In this document: piece after piece, positions 12,843 through 25,689 of the stretch
Layout: each line of letters starts with the position of its first letter
Numbering within the stretch: position 1 is the stretch's first letter
Assembly (NCBI RefSeq): GCF_035582795.1
Contig: NC_134366.1
Location: 35,861,926 to 35,925,925, forward strand
Length of the DNA: 64,000 nucleotides
Source: Mycteria americana
Lineage: Eukaryota > Chordata > Aves > Ciconiiformes > Ciconiidae
Direction of reading: 5' to 3'
Notes under the pieces: generated by a model
Told to the model about the DNA's origin: nothing
The model's database searches: none
The model's input: the letters and a program-made list of their open reading frames with translations, nothing else
Translations under genes and position numbers: made by a program

Positions 12843-12945
12843 GAGGTAGATATATAACTGGTAGAGGGTAGATATATAACTACATGATAGATAGACAGGT
12901 AAGATAATATATCTATATGTGATAGATATATAACTATAACTAAAT
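12843..12945. repeat. Imperfect GATA/TATA-rich repeat with a 22-bp period
   Basis: The phrase ggtagatatataact occurs at about 12845 and again at 12867, and a variant (gatagatatataact) at about 12921, within a GATA- and TATA-rich stretch. It is a decayed low-order repeat next to the hAT-like fossil. Confidence 0.7.
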
Positions 12946-14393
12946 ACGTAGGTAAACTAAATGTAGTTCATGTAATAGATTAGTTAATTTGTTTTTCTTC
13001 TTCCACTTTGGCATCTGACATGAAGGTTAAAAACAGAGAGAAAACCGGCATTTACACTGAAGTTCTCACTAGCAAAATTCACATTATCCGCCTAACTTCA
13101 CATACTTTTAGCAACACCTGCATAATATGATTTTTGCATCTAGACCTCAAAACTCCTCAGAGAACAAATTCGGGTGGCCCATGAGAGTGCACTAACCAGA
13201 CCCCTGGAAGGCTGGTGGCAGAGCTTTGTGTGGAAGTGAGGTTTCCCGAGCCCCAGCCGTTCTCACTGGGACACCTGGCCCTCCTCCAAGCCTGCAGCTC
13301 ATCCCTTAGGATCTGCAGCAGGGAATAAAAGATCTATCATTATGGTCTTCTCTAAAAGGCCCTACTTTAAATCTGGAGTAGCTTCACAGATGTAAAAGCT
13401 AGCACGAATTTATGTTCCCATGAGTGCGGGTAGAATTAGACTCCTGCTGACTCCTGCAGGGCCCCAGCAGGAGATGAAGACACTCTGGTATCAAAATCAA
13501 TATTGACACTGCACAAGGCAGCTACATCAGAGCAGAATAAAGACTTTTCCTCTGATATTTGGTGACTTTAAAGCCACCTTAAGGAGGAGGAGGAAGGGTG
13601 ATTTTTTCTTTCAACAGATTCTTAAAGGTGAGAATTTAGACAGCTACAGAACAAGGTCTTGTTAAATCAGCATAGTTCTGACTAATGAACGAGAGTTAGG
13701 GAGTTTAATGACTGCTTATCTCGCCACCCCTTGCAAGGCTCGCTTCCCTGCTAGGCTGACTCACAACAGCGATCCCCCAAGAAGGGTGCTGCCTCAGGGA
13801 CCGTTACAATGACACCATGGGATTCCTACAAACAATTTACTCTGTGGGAAAATCGCCCTCTTGGAACTCCTATTCTTTCCCGGAGCCTTGTTTGACTTTT
13901 CTTTGCCGCAGCAGGGGCAACTTTTTTTCCTCTCAATTCCTTCGCTGAAACTCTGCCTGTGAAAATGGAGAGAATGCGGCTGCAGAGGAGGACATGGATG
14001 CTATGGCTCTGCAGCACAGAAAGGGTTCCCATGCTGACTGAACTTTCTTTTCTTCCACTACACCAATTTAGTTTTCACCATGGTGGATGTATAGCCTGAC
14101 TCCTGGAGATGTTTAAGAGAAAAGAAAGGTAAACTAATTCAGCTGAACAAATGCAGGATTGGGACTGTGCAAATAAGGTATTTCTGCTTGGATCAAACTT
14201 TCTTATTTTCCTCTCACTGAAACAAACAAACCAAAAATTCACCTGGCTGCAAACATTCCTTTCAGCTCTTAATGAAACACCTTGGGTACTCCTGAAAGAA
14301 GAGAAGGGCTGGCTTCACAAAAGAGGAGGAAACAAGATCTCCTGTTTTCTCAGGAGCTCAGTCACTGGTGCACTCACCCCAGAATAAAGGAAA

Positions 14394-14476
14394 CTCGAGT
14401 TTAAACCCCTTCTTATGTCTCTGGGATTTTCCCCCTTCTCTCTCATCCTTGTGCCTTAACCACTATGCTGTAAGGT
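14394..14476 (-). repeat. tRNA-derived SINE head (MIR-like) with A and B boxes
   Basis: On the minus strand, GCATAGTGGTTAAGGCACAA (14472-14453) looks like the 5' end of a MIR-type element and contains an A-box-like TAGTGGTTAAGG. About 50 bases further, GGTTTAAACTCGAG (14407-14394) fits a B box (GGTTCRANNCC). The spacing and order are those of a RNA polymerase III promoter of tRNA origin. The rest of the element is not recognisable. Confidence 0.45.
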
Positions 14477-17280
14477 ATTCTGGAAGTGTGCAAGCTTCAT
14501 TACATTTTGTACCACTTTGTAAAAATACATTTCTATTTTTAAATTAAAAAAAAATAATTAAAAAACATTTATATGAGTAAAACAATAACAACTGTTTATT
14601 TGGCTTCCAGCTCCATTACCTGTGGCCTAAGGCTGCATGGTTTAGAGGAGCAGGGGTTTTGTGGTTTGGGTTTTTTTTCTGGAGGCTGTGGTCGTTTCAT
14701 GTTATTATCAGGAACATTAAGGCATGTGTTAGTGTGGCCTGCTACAGAGGTATAGTCAGTCTTTCTTGTCACCTACCTGGTGGAGTGCAGGCACTGAAGT
14801 ACAGCTCTCCCATCACCCAGGAAAGGACCCTGGGGCAGAGCACCACACGCCTCTTGTTGTTTCGTGACTGGTTTGTACAAAGCACAATAGCTCAGGAGGG
14901 AGAGAGTGTGGCAGTCCCACTCATGTGGCTCTGTAGCTGTAACCCAGGTGGAAAGACAGTCCTGGGAAATGAGTGAGAGGCTTCAACCTTTACACCAACG
15001 TAGGCAAAGGGGGAACGTCAATAAGGGGTGTTTTATCAGACGTGGAGAACTCTCTTCCCATATCTAACAGAGTATTCCAGTGTCCCAGACAAATCTGGCT
15101 TTTCTTCTTGCTCTGGTTTCAGTCATGAATGGATGACCACACTCTGCTAGACAGTCCTTTTTCATCTTCTCACTTTTTCTTATTGTTCATTTAGATTTCT
15201 GAACTAATAAGAGACACAATTAATGGTCACTGTGGCTCTGTGGACTACCTCGTTCCTCCAGATGGTACTGTATGGCCATCTCGGCTCCAAGAGCAGGACG
15301 GCTCAGTTGCCTCCAGACATCTTGGTCATAAACAGTTTGTGCTGACAGGGTCTCTAGTGGACCCTTACTGCCCAGACTGCACGATTATTAAGGACTTTCC
15401 TATGTTATGGAGTGAATAGGTTCAGCGATGCTGGCATTTTACCCAGTGTCTGGTGGACTCAGACTTCCCTGAGCTACCCAGTAGGACATATCCATGTAGC
15501 TATAGAATTAGACTGGATACAGAAATACATGTGTGTAATGACTTCCTATTGTATAGTACTTTCAATGCTTAAGAGGTTTGTTCAAATACCTAATTTTTTT
15601 TATCTAAAGATTTCAATTACAAGGGTACAGAATACGGAATAGATGCAAAATATACTAACGCTTTTAGCTGAAGAAAAAAGTGGCTTATAAAAAACAAAAT
15701 GTGGCAGGAAGCACTGACAACCATGCAATTTGAACATTGTACAGGAGTGCCAGCAGCAGCAGTATAATTGTTTTTTCCAGTTTTTGTTTGGTCCCCATGC
15801 TGGCTCGCAGTGTTAATCTCCATATGACTTTTTCCTGAATTCAAGTAAATAAAAGAAAAACAAGGCTCTGGATGTACACACTGGTTTTACTTGTTTCTTT
15901 GTCTAAATGTGAGAGGAGGATGGGTTATAGAGTGATATGTAATATACTGAAAGTTGATCTGAAGCTATTTTGCTGCTACTTGCTGGTAGGGGAAAAGAAT
16001 GTCATTCACAGTTCCTTGGTTAGGAAAGTAAAAACAAGTTAAAAACCATATTAAAAGAAAACTTTCTTTTCCACCAGACAGCCCAAATTTTGCTGAATGC
16101 TAACATTTTCATTTTGATAAACAGAGTATGGCTTTTCATTGTTTTAGTCACAGCAATTGAAATCAAGAGAAATTATAATGTTTCACTATTTAGTTTGTTA
16201 CTGAGGTAAGTGCATTTTTTCCTTTACACATCTCTTGGTTTCTATTTCTTCATCCCACCCCATCTTTTTTTCGAAGCCCCTTTTTTGGTCCTCTTTTCAT
16301 GAACTTCAAAACCTAATTAGCTCATTTTTATCAGTTTAATTTTCATATTCACACAGTTTTTCTCTTCTTTATGATTCCTGAGAAACTGAGCTGAAAACCA
16401 GTCAGTTAGTTCCAGTGTGGCTGTGTCTACATTAATGTGCCTCGATTCCAGAAGCTAAGCCCTGTAATCAAGCTCCAGAAATACATGTCCAAATTTTACA
16501 GCTTACATTGCAGCTAGCCTGTCTAACCAGTAAGTGGTATTTCTAACACCAACAATTTCCCTTGACACTCTCTCTGAATGTTATATTATTGACAAGTCTT
16601 AATGACTTTTTTTTTCTGTCTTTGACCCCATACAATTTTTTGGTGGGGATTTTGCAGATAGCTTTGGTTGCTTCCTGCTTGAATTTTGGTGACCATAAAA
16701 AGTGGTGGAGAAGATCAGAAGGGTCTCTCGTAAGGCTTTTGAAGATGCTCTGTAAATCCTGCAACGTTTCTTTCGCTTAGTCCACTGCTTTTTTAAAGAA
16801 ATTGGTTTTTTAAAAGGAACTCTGCCACCTGAGATATTCTCAATTCAATGAGTAAATAAATCAACTGTAAAACCATTTCTTAAATATGAGTCATTATACA
16901 CAGGCAGCTGTCAGTGTGAGTTTGTTGCCATCAATTAGGATGCAGAGACTGCACCTCACCATCTGAATATATGAAACTCGCAAACTCAACACGAGCCAGC
17001 TTCTATTAAATATTTTACAACTTTTACAATTATATCATTTGGGTTAAACAACTGTTCAGTTAGCCAGATTTTACAGAATTCACCTTGCAGTACTTAGGAA
17101 TGCCTGTCTCAGAGACAGACTTCCAACATTGTTGTAAAGCAATTTTTTCATTAAATATGGATAACTGAATGGTTTTAGGAGCTGTTTCTGAATGCAATGC
17201 TGCATTTATTTTCTTGTCTGAATGCCGTGCTGGTGAGATGCTGCTCCATTGCCAGTTAGAGACACAACCAGTCACAAGCA

Positions 17281-17313
17281 TATGCGAAAGGTTATGCGAA
17301 ACTTCTTCGCATA
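17281..17313. repeat. TATGCGAA direct and inverted repeat
   Basis: TATGCGAA occurs at 17281-17288 and 17293-17300, and its exact reverse complement TTCGCATA occurs at 17306-17313, five bases after the second copy. CpG-containing 8-mers are rare in bird DNA, so three in 33 bases is unusual. It could be a protein-binding site or a small hairpin. Confidence 0.8.
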
Positions 17314-19212
17314 GCAAGTAAAGCAAGAAGCTGAAATTCGCTAGGAAGGCTGCGATTACCCACTTCCCTCATGTCCTGCAAATCAAGATGAACATACAAG
17401 AGTAAGACTCTCCTTCTTCATTAATATTCCTGCTTCGACTTCCACAGCAACTACTGGAAAACAGCTGCATGTGCTAGGTGGACATGTACTGCCTTTTATT
17501 TGTTGTAAAAGTCCTGTTTGACATTGCTCCTGTATGGTGAGAAAATCAGATTAACCTGTGCTGTTTATGATTATATGGGGCTCTTGTTTTCTACCCTGGT
17601 GTCTCTTTTCCCAGATGGAACTCCTGGTCTCAAGTCTGGGATTTCTGCTGCCCTTCTCTACACCTTCTATTGCCCTGTGTATGGTGGACCGACTAGGTAG
17701 CCAAACAGTGCCCAAGGTACAAGCACATCTGTCGTTTGCAGAGCAGCAAAATTATGGTTTCTGTCTCATTCTCAGATCCTTTCCTAGTAATTGCTAACTT
17801 TACGTTTGCCTTCTGAGTACTCAGCTGTTGAAAGACGTGAACTAGTCACTGTAGTCATCTTTCACAAGATCACTTGTCTAAAGGTTGCAGCACCTTCCCA
17901 TTGAAGAACAGATTGGCAGATTGCCAGAAAACAGGGAAATTCAGAGTACATAGGCCTAGTGAATTTGAACTGAGCAGAACAGACAAATCCTGTAAGTCTT
18001 CAAACAAGGAAAGTATGCATCTATGATACCCACTGAAAAATTTTGACTCAAAGTTTATAATGCCGCTATCAATTTTAGGTGAAATTAAACCTTCTTGGGT
18101 GTGAAGGTTGCATACTGGGGTGACCAGACAGAGATCTCATAGGAAAACGGTTCAGCATGATCTCCTCCCGAGTAGGTGCAACGTGGCAAATCCTGGAGAT
18201 CTGGCATCTACTGCACTGGGGCGCAAATAGTTGGTGGTCTAAGATCATTTCTGTCCCAGCATCATAAAGAATCCTTCACTGCTGATAAACCAGAAGATAT
18301 GCTTAATGAAGTAGAGGCCGCAAGCTGACAGGAGTGTTGGAAACGGGTGGAGAGGAATCGACGGATTGCGGGCAGAGTTGGCAGGCGAGGCGGCTGGCCA
18401 TTAGCCGGGGGGAAATAGAGTGGAGCCGAGCGTTGGCTGTGGCCAGCTGGTGAGAAGAGAAAGGGAGCACAAGGAAGTAGTAAAATCACAAGCTCAGGCA
18501 GGACAGAGTTTGTTGTAGAAACCCAAGTTACTCTTGAAACAATAAAGCTTAAAAAAAAATAACCAACCCTGCCAGTGCCGTACGTTATGGTAAGATGGTG
18601 AGACACCCTTGGCCTCCAAGTCCTGTAAGCAAGTGCAGAGAAGTGAAAGCTTCTCCAGGAACAAAGGCCAGACATGAAACAGGAGAGGAGAAACAAAATG
18701 CTTTTACAGAAGGACTCTGGGCCTGAATTTTCCCTGTTTTGCATTTTACCATCAATTACAAAAAGTGAATTTCAAGTTCTGCTGAACAAATAGCAATGTG
18801 CATCGGCATAAACAGCCATGCATTTAAGAAATTATTGCGTTTTCCTTTTCAATGCAAAGTTCCAGTCCCTCCCTCCAACATGTTTTTTCTCAGTAGCCTG
18901 CTACCAAAATCACTAAAAATGACATAATTAAAACCTTCGGATTTTCCAGTATATTTGCGCAATGTGAAGCTCTGCTGAAGCTGGCAGAAGCCTTGCCTGG
19001 CCAAGGATGAGGATACTTCAGATCCGTGAATTCTTCCAAGTTTTTGGAAGAGAAAGCTAGTTCTTCCTTGGGAATGATGTTCTCTTGGCTTGTGGGATTT
19101 CATTATTTAACTTTATAAAAACATGCCTCTTGTTGATTCCTGTTATTTGACTGAAGGAATTCGCATGCTCTAATCTTGCTTTTTTACCAGTTTGAAGAGA
19201 TGGGGTGGCAGG

Positions 19213-19240
19213 GTGTGTGTGTGCCTGTGTGTGTGTGTGT
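19213..19240. repeat. (GT)n microsatellite, interrupted
   Basis: The GT repeat is interrupted by one gcct step, so it is likely to be only moderately polymorphic. Confidence 0.9.
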
Positions 19241-21404
19241 ATGCATGAAACAAAATGGGTTATGAATTTGAAAATTGCCAATTATGTTGCATCACACAGC
19301 TCAGAGCACTGGCACAATGATGAACCACAATCCAGATTTTTCAGCTTAAATGGCTTTACATTCAAGCAAGCAAATTAACCATAAAATAAAGGGGGGGGGG
19401 TTTTACAAAATATCCCAAGAAAGAATAAACTGCAGATAATAAGCACCAATCTGGTGTTGAATGCAGCCCAAGACACCAATTGTTTTAAGTCACGACAAAG
19501 ACAGCTGAATGCTCATCTTGTGGATATAGAGCATGGATGATTGCTTGCCATGAGTATCTTCTCTCACAAATAACAGTTTTTTCGCTCTTAATTTTCTGCT
19601 AAATTGGAAGCTAACTGCTTCCCACATTGTCGTCGGAGCACCTGCAGCTGTGCTGGATTTCTGCGCACCATTTCTTTTAGGTAAAACAGCACTCCACTTC
19701 CTTGAGCTCATCATTATGTTTATGTCTTCCTTTCATTGCACTGCCGCACTAATGATTCAGGCAGGCTGGTCAGTCATTAAGTGACAAGCAAATGATACCA
19801 TATGCAACGTGTGACTAATCGGTCTGAACAAATGAAATCACAGACTTGCTTTTCCCATCATTCATTTCACAAACAGTAGCAATGCGGTGCACAGCAGGTA
19901 GTTCAGTTAAAACCAGCCTTGTAAAACAAATTTCCTGCAGCCGTTTAAGTGCGCTGTGACGAATTCGATGCTTTAGCTAGTAGACGATGCCCAGGGGAAC
20001 TAAAGATGGTTTGGGCGAAGGGAAGTAGGGAGGAGGAGAAACGCTCAGTACATACATTACAGTAATTAAAGGTTTAGTTACCTTATTGGTTTGGGTATTT
20101 TGTTTGTATGGATCACAAAAATGACTACTGGATTACCAAGCCCAAAACATACATAACATACACAATGCTTATCAAGACAGAATACACAGCTCTGTAACTA
20201 AAGTTCCCCAAAGAAGCATATTTCATGCAGACCTAAGCAAAATTATTTCTGATAGCTATAGTAGGAAGACATACATATGCAAAAGTAGAACTTAATTTTT
20301 TCTTTTCTCTGTGCCCAAAATGTCTTTCACTGACTTTAATGAGATATTTTTCTCAGCAATACTAGCATTAAAATATTTAATATTCAAAGTAATTAACACT
20401 TGCATTTAAAAAATAGTATAAAAATTAGCTGCCTACCTCTAGTAAAGTCAAAGGTACCAAAATAATTTCATCTGCCATAATTAAAATTTTGCTTATATTT
20501 GAAAAAGGCTAAAGCCATTTCCTGACTGGCTAGTTGAACTGTTTTACTTTTGTCGTGGTTACATGCCAGCTCAGTTACAAGCTGTTGGTATCTCATTGAC
20601 AAGGTAACAAAAAGGACCTCTGAGCTTATTATATGAACTTCTTCAGCATAGGCCTAAAGGGCCTTCTGTCCTAAAAGAAGACATTATTTCAGTCCTTTAC
20701 TCCAAAACTATATTTTGGAGCTGAAAAAAATGAAAGAATAAAAAGGATCTCAAACCAGTCTAATTTTTTAAGGTAAATAAATGAAGAAAATCCGAAAGCA
20801 CGGTAAGGGCAGAACATAGATGCATTCACTTAACCCAAATCGAAATTTTGAGAAGTTACAATCATAGTTAATGAGGAGACATGAGAAGAATTTCTTCAGT
20901 TGCTCATGTACCAATGTTAGGAGCCTAGATAAGAAAGAACTGGATTCATTCATCTCCCAGCATAAATGTCACCCCATAGGTATTTCTCAAACCTCGTGGC
21001 AATATTTGCATAAGTAGAATGGGAAAACCAATTTTTAACAAGGATCAAACAGTCAAAGGAGACCCTCTTTTGACCTTCTATATCACAGTGGCGTTATGGG
21101 TTTCTGAGTCATTGACAATTCAGAGGCAGGGGATCATGAATACTTATGGATCAATCACCTAACAGATAAAAAGACAAAGCGGGAGCAGGTGGTACTCTTT
21201 GCCAATCATAGTGGATGACAACCTTCCACAGCATCCTTCTGTTACAAAGAGAGTACAAAGTTGTGCTCATGGAGACAGAGCAGTTTGAGTGGTTTGTGAA
21301 ACAGGCACAAACAAGGAATATGCATTTGTAACTATAAATCTGCAAACAAATATGCAGTATGTCTTTGCTGAATGGGGATCTGCTCTGGCAAAACACTAAC
21401 ACAG

Positions 21405-21600
21405 GGTAAAAGCTTGGAGTCCTGGTGGACAGGGAAAATGTACGTGTCTTCTCAGCATACTACCATTGGCAAAAGGCTAATGTGACCTTTGTGTATACCA
21501 AGAAAGGGCTGTCTCATAGCTGTAGAAAAGTTATATTCTGGTTTTTCATACTGAAACACTACCTACAGTTCTTTTACAATTCAAGACCTGCATTGATGCA
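21405..21600 (+). mobile_element. Possible LINE reverse-transcriptase relic (CR1-like)
   Basis: The plus frame from about 21413 reads KLGVLVDRENVRVFSAYYH, then WQKANVTFVYTKKGLSHSCR and KVI. This resembles the CR1 reverse-transcriptase stretch L-G-V-L-V-D ... K-K-A-N ... R-K-G/S-I ... R-E-V-I in order and spacing. The match is by eye and degenerate, and nothing upstream or downstream clearly continues it. If real it is an old, 5'- and 3'-eroded CR1-type copy. Confidence 0.3.
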
Positions 21601-21769
21601 TTCATAATGGTCAAGCAAGTGCCCTGCAGTTGAATCTGCCAGAGAGCACCATCTACATATTCAAAGAGCAAAACAGATAAAAAAACTTATGGGTTAATTA
21701 ACAAAACTTGTAAATACCTATAGGAGAACTACAAGAACAGCCAGAACGGATCAAAACAAACATCAGTTC

Positions 21770-21990
21770 AGCTAATTATCACCTCTCCAACAGCACCAGA
21801 CATGGATGACTGGAAAAGAGGGTATGAGGACAGAGCAAATTTATGATACTTCTCTCTAAGGTCTCCTACCCCCAAAACATTTTTAGTTCAGGGAGTTTTC
21901 TGGGCCTCATGTTGTTTCTATGCATTTAACAATCATTCATGGATTCCTCTCTCACGAACTTGTGCGATGCCCTGTAAAACAGTGGTAATA
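21770..21990 (-). repeat. Possible ancient CR1/L3-like 3'-end relic
   Basis: The plus strand around 21780-21980 (caacagcaccagacatggat, then gcatttaacaatcattcatg, then acgaacttgtg) resembles the antisense 3' region of an old amniote CR1/L3-type repeat, in which a phrase like 'catgaatttgtctaatccc' precedes the antisense of a W-N-x-L-P motif. The diagnostic part is missing here, so this is a weak call. Confidence 0.25.
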
Positions 21991-24900
21991 AACTAGCAAT
22001 CGAAGACAATAATAAGATCTAAAAGCTGGAAGTGGAAGCTCAACACATTTAGAGTATGGATTTTGCAGTTGGGGTAACTAATGATTGGAATGATGTAATG
22101 AGGATTGTGGCCCACGAACAAATCTTACATCAATTTGACTAATTAATTTCTGCAAAAACTTACTCCGTTCAAAGGGCTGTGAGGCAACCGGTACGCCATG
22201 TACTGTTCCAAATGTCAGATAAAATCAACACCAAATCCAGCAAATGACCTTTTAATCCATTAATTTTACAGTTGTGAGATACCTTGCTACTATTCTTCTA
22301 CAGAAATTTAAAACGCTATGCCTTCAGTGGCATAAATTATTGCATGCCTAAGAGTAGGAAAGGACTTCTTTGTTTATATCATATTGTGGCTTACTGCATT
22401 ATTGTAACCTCAGTAGTCTCCACATGAGCTAAAGACATACTGATTTGGTCCTGTTTATTAAAGTCTCTCTAGTACTACAATTTCCACATGGTACCTAGGT
22501 TTGCAAAGATGCCTTTCAGGAATCAAACATTTCTGCAACAGGTTTTTTTCCCAGGGTTGCAGTTCATTGTTTAAGTCATTGCAACATGAAGGAACAAATA
22601 TATTACCTGTTTCTGCTGCATTTTTTCCTTATCATGCCGTAACCCAGAAGCCTCTTCCCAGGATGTCTCACCTTTTTCTTCAGAGAAAATAAAGGCATGA
22701 ATATCCCAATTGCAACAAATATGGGATTTCATAGGGGGCCACACGCTGTTCAGTATAATTTAGTGCTTATCTGAATACGTGTTTATCTCGGCATTAATTG
22801 ATACCTAGTACAGATTTATAGAGCATGTGGGAAGTTGCAGGACATATTAATGATGTACCTTTTCCATATCCTGCAGCTCTGAAGAATCTTCTAAATCTTT
22901 AATAAAGTAGAGCTAAAGAAAGGAGAATGGTAAAATAGGAGAACACAAGGTAAAAATAATAAAAAAACTTTCCTAGCTATTGCAAACTAAAAATCAATGC
23001 TCAGATATTTCTTAGTGACTTCTGTTTCTTTCTCTCTTTTCTTTTAAATACTGCCATTAAAAAAGAATTACAAAGGAAGATGCCCCCCGTGGCTTTCTGT
23101 CAGATACTATCTTATTTGTATATACTTTTTGTGGTTTAATTACTCCTTTTGTTGTTTTTTTTCCCCTTGGTTAAAGAACAAGTCTCCAGATTGTTCTGTG
23201 ATCTTTGTATCTATGCAGATTAGATTTGGAAATTAAGGAAACTTGCATCAGCTACATAATTAAGTGCATAAAGAGGTCTGCCACACTTTCTTGGTTTTTT
23301 ATTACTAACAAACATATATAATGTGAAACATTTGGGGTTTTTAGGGTTTAAAGAAATATTTTCTGGGAAAGCCCTACCAACATCAAGTTGTGTAAGTAAG
23401 TAATAAATTGCAGTTTTAGTAGAAAAGATTTCAGCCTTTCCAGTCTCACTACTCCTGTCCATTTGGCATTACGCCTTCCGCCTACTTTAATGAAATATAT
23501 AACTATCTTTACTTATGAGCAGTTTTGTACGAGCATCCCTGGAGTGTGCTGTACAAAACTGAGGTTATAAGTAAGAAGGTTGAAAAAGGAACAAAACAGA
23601 CTGTACACCCGGCACTGGCAATGTCACATTGCTTGTTCATAACTGTTATGAAGTCTTTCGGTCCCCACAGAGCCTTTAGGAGGATTTGAATGCAGAGCTG
23701 CTATGGTAGAGTTTGTCATAGAGTTACTAATGCACGAATCCTGCAAACAGCTAAGAGGGGAAGTCACAGGTTATTTGATTTGCCTCTCTTAATGTATGCT
23801 GTCTATCTACACAAGGAGGTTCAAGGATGAAAGTTAGCCTGGCCAACACAGAAGACATCCTCCTCTTACGGTGAGTTCAACAGGGAACTTGGCACGTGCC
23901 TCCTCCAGCCAGCCAAAAAAGTGCTTGGATGAAAAGGTGCCTTCCCCAAAGTATTATAAACAGGACTTGTTAGCAATGCTAGGAAGGATTTTACAAAAGC
24001 GTCCCCAAATTCTGAGTGGAAATGGAGATGAAAACCTCAGTTATTCCCAACCCATTGCCCACTTTGATCACAGCCTGCGTAGGACACAACCTGGGTCCCT
24101 ACAAGGAAACAGGTTTCAAGGCCAGTGGCACCTGAATGTGAGTCTGTAACTAGCCAACACAGCCCAACTTCACTTACCTTTCCCACCATGAAAGCACCGT
24201 GCATTCTGCTCTGCTCACACTCTGATTTGGGGCTATTTCACCAAATAGATACTGAAAAGCTGCTTTTTTTATACCAGAGCTCAGAAGGGCCACCTGTTTG
24301 TGTGAATACATCTCAGCCAGCCGTCACAGTGCAAATTCCCATCCAAGGAACCTCCTGAGCCCTGACGGGCGAGGCAACAAAGAGGAAAAGCAGAAATATT
24401 TTAGCACAGACTCAAATCCCAGGAAGACCCTGTCTCTGTCCAATGTACAGCTCACATTTCTTCCACTGCCTCGCTGTGCCAGATGTCCCACCATCGTATT
24501 TCTAAGCCACTAGTAAAAAGCTCAGTGCTATACCCAAGAGATAGACTTTCACCAGGGCTGCCATTTGGGGAGAAAAAAAGAATGGCTCCACAAATGCACC
24601 TCCATGAGGGTTATATGGAGCTTTATCATTCACAATTTCTTTGTGAAGCACTACATGAATTTTGAAAGGCTCAAATCATGCTTTTAGAAATTAATAAAAA
24701 TGAATTTGTAAGTACCTTTGTATTTATTTTCCCTCCTAGAAACTGCCTCCTGGCTTTGACTTCTATTGGGAAAGTACTGAGACTTAAAGTGCATGTGGGG
24801 TCATTTCAGTCTGAAAGACAACTTCAAATGCATGTAGGGCTTCCTGCCAGCTGTCTGGAGGAAGACCGAGTTCCTCTCCCATCCCTTATGCCCCTACTTT

Positions 24901-25684
24901 TCACTCTCGTCAGGCTTTTTTCAGGACTCCTATTTCCCTTCAGCTTTCCTTACGTTACCAGTATCTCATGTTGTCAACCCCCCCAATTTACTCACCTATT
25001 TTCTTCAGTCAGTATGCCACCAGCAGTTCTCCAAATGCTCTTCACACACTAATGTATCCTCAGAGCTTGGGCTTCCTAAAATGCTTGGGCATTTTAGCCT
25101 GGTATTCTAAAGAAAGGAGACTGATGTAATCATATAATTGATTTACTGCTCAGTCCCCCGATTTTAACTGATTAATTCTTCAGTGCAATTGAGCTTGACA
25201 TATAAATTTCTCATACATTTTCTGAAAAGTTGCAGCTGGAGACAAGGGAGAGACCCAAGTTGGTATCTTCCCTCTTCCCCTGAAAAACAGACAAGTGAGG
25301 TCCACCCCATCGTCCATTGGGTTTGTCCTAGCCAGATTCCAGCCAGACAGCCTGGCCAGCATGTGCCCACTTAGGGATGAGTTGTGATGGATGTAGCCTG
25401 ACGGCCATCAGCAAAGAGCTGAGGGTGCTGAGCCCTGGGGGAGGCTGATGGGCTGAAAATCAGGGCCAAGGACAGAGGGGAGAGAGGTTGGGAATAAAAT
25501 GGTGTACGGGGGAAAGAAGCAGGATCTGTTGTAGTGGACGTGAAGGGATTGAAAGTATAGAAATTAACATAGAAATTGCCAATTTAATTAATTGAAAAGC
25601 AGGTTTCATTAATTCCACTGTTCACAGAACAATGTGCTTAAAGAAATTAGTATTCAGCATCTCTGATTTTATAATGGGGGGTTG
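21991..25684. other. Non-coding stretch, no gene recognised except the hairpin
   Basis: The 23.5-kb hairpin is the only strong structure. Overlapping plus-strand frames at 23871-25052 are short, end without shared motifs and do not join through convincing splice sites. Confidence 0.55.
23506..23578. ncRNA. Pre-miRNA-like hairpin candidate
   Basis: The sequence folds on itself. Perfect 8-bp outer arms TTACTTAT (23509-23516) and ATAAGTAA (23567-23574) and a perfect 11-bp middle stem CAGTTTTGTAC (23520-23530) with GTACAAAACTG (23551-23561) are followed, past a one-base bulge, by AGCA (23532-23535) with TGCT (23547-23550). The terminal loop is 11 bases (tccctggagtg). A 3/5 internal loop separates the outer and middle stems. 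The total is 23 pairs in about 66-73 nt, the size and shape of a metazoan microRNA precursor. No known microRNA was recognised; a decayed short inverted-repeat element is the main alternative. Either strand could be the transcript. Confidence 0.35.
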
Positions 25685-25689
25685 GGGGG

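Larger units (their letters stand above)
12601..21404. other. Non-coding stretch, no gene recognised
   Basis: Apart from the SINE head at 14.4 kb, the TATGCGAA inverted repeat at 17.3 kb, the GT microsatellite at 19.2 kb and a run of ten G at 19391-19400, I see ordinary A+T-rich DNA. A 160-codon minus-strand frame (18744-18262) overlies a CpG-containing patch at 18330-18450, but it has no recognised motif. Confidence 0.55.

Noticed and set aside
18262..18744. 160-codon minus-strand open frame over a CpG-bearing patch
   Set aside because: Composition looks translated from non-coding DNA (Ser/Leu/Pro-rich, no motif). Too few CpGs for a promoter island.
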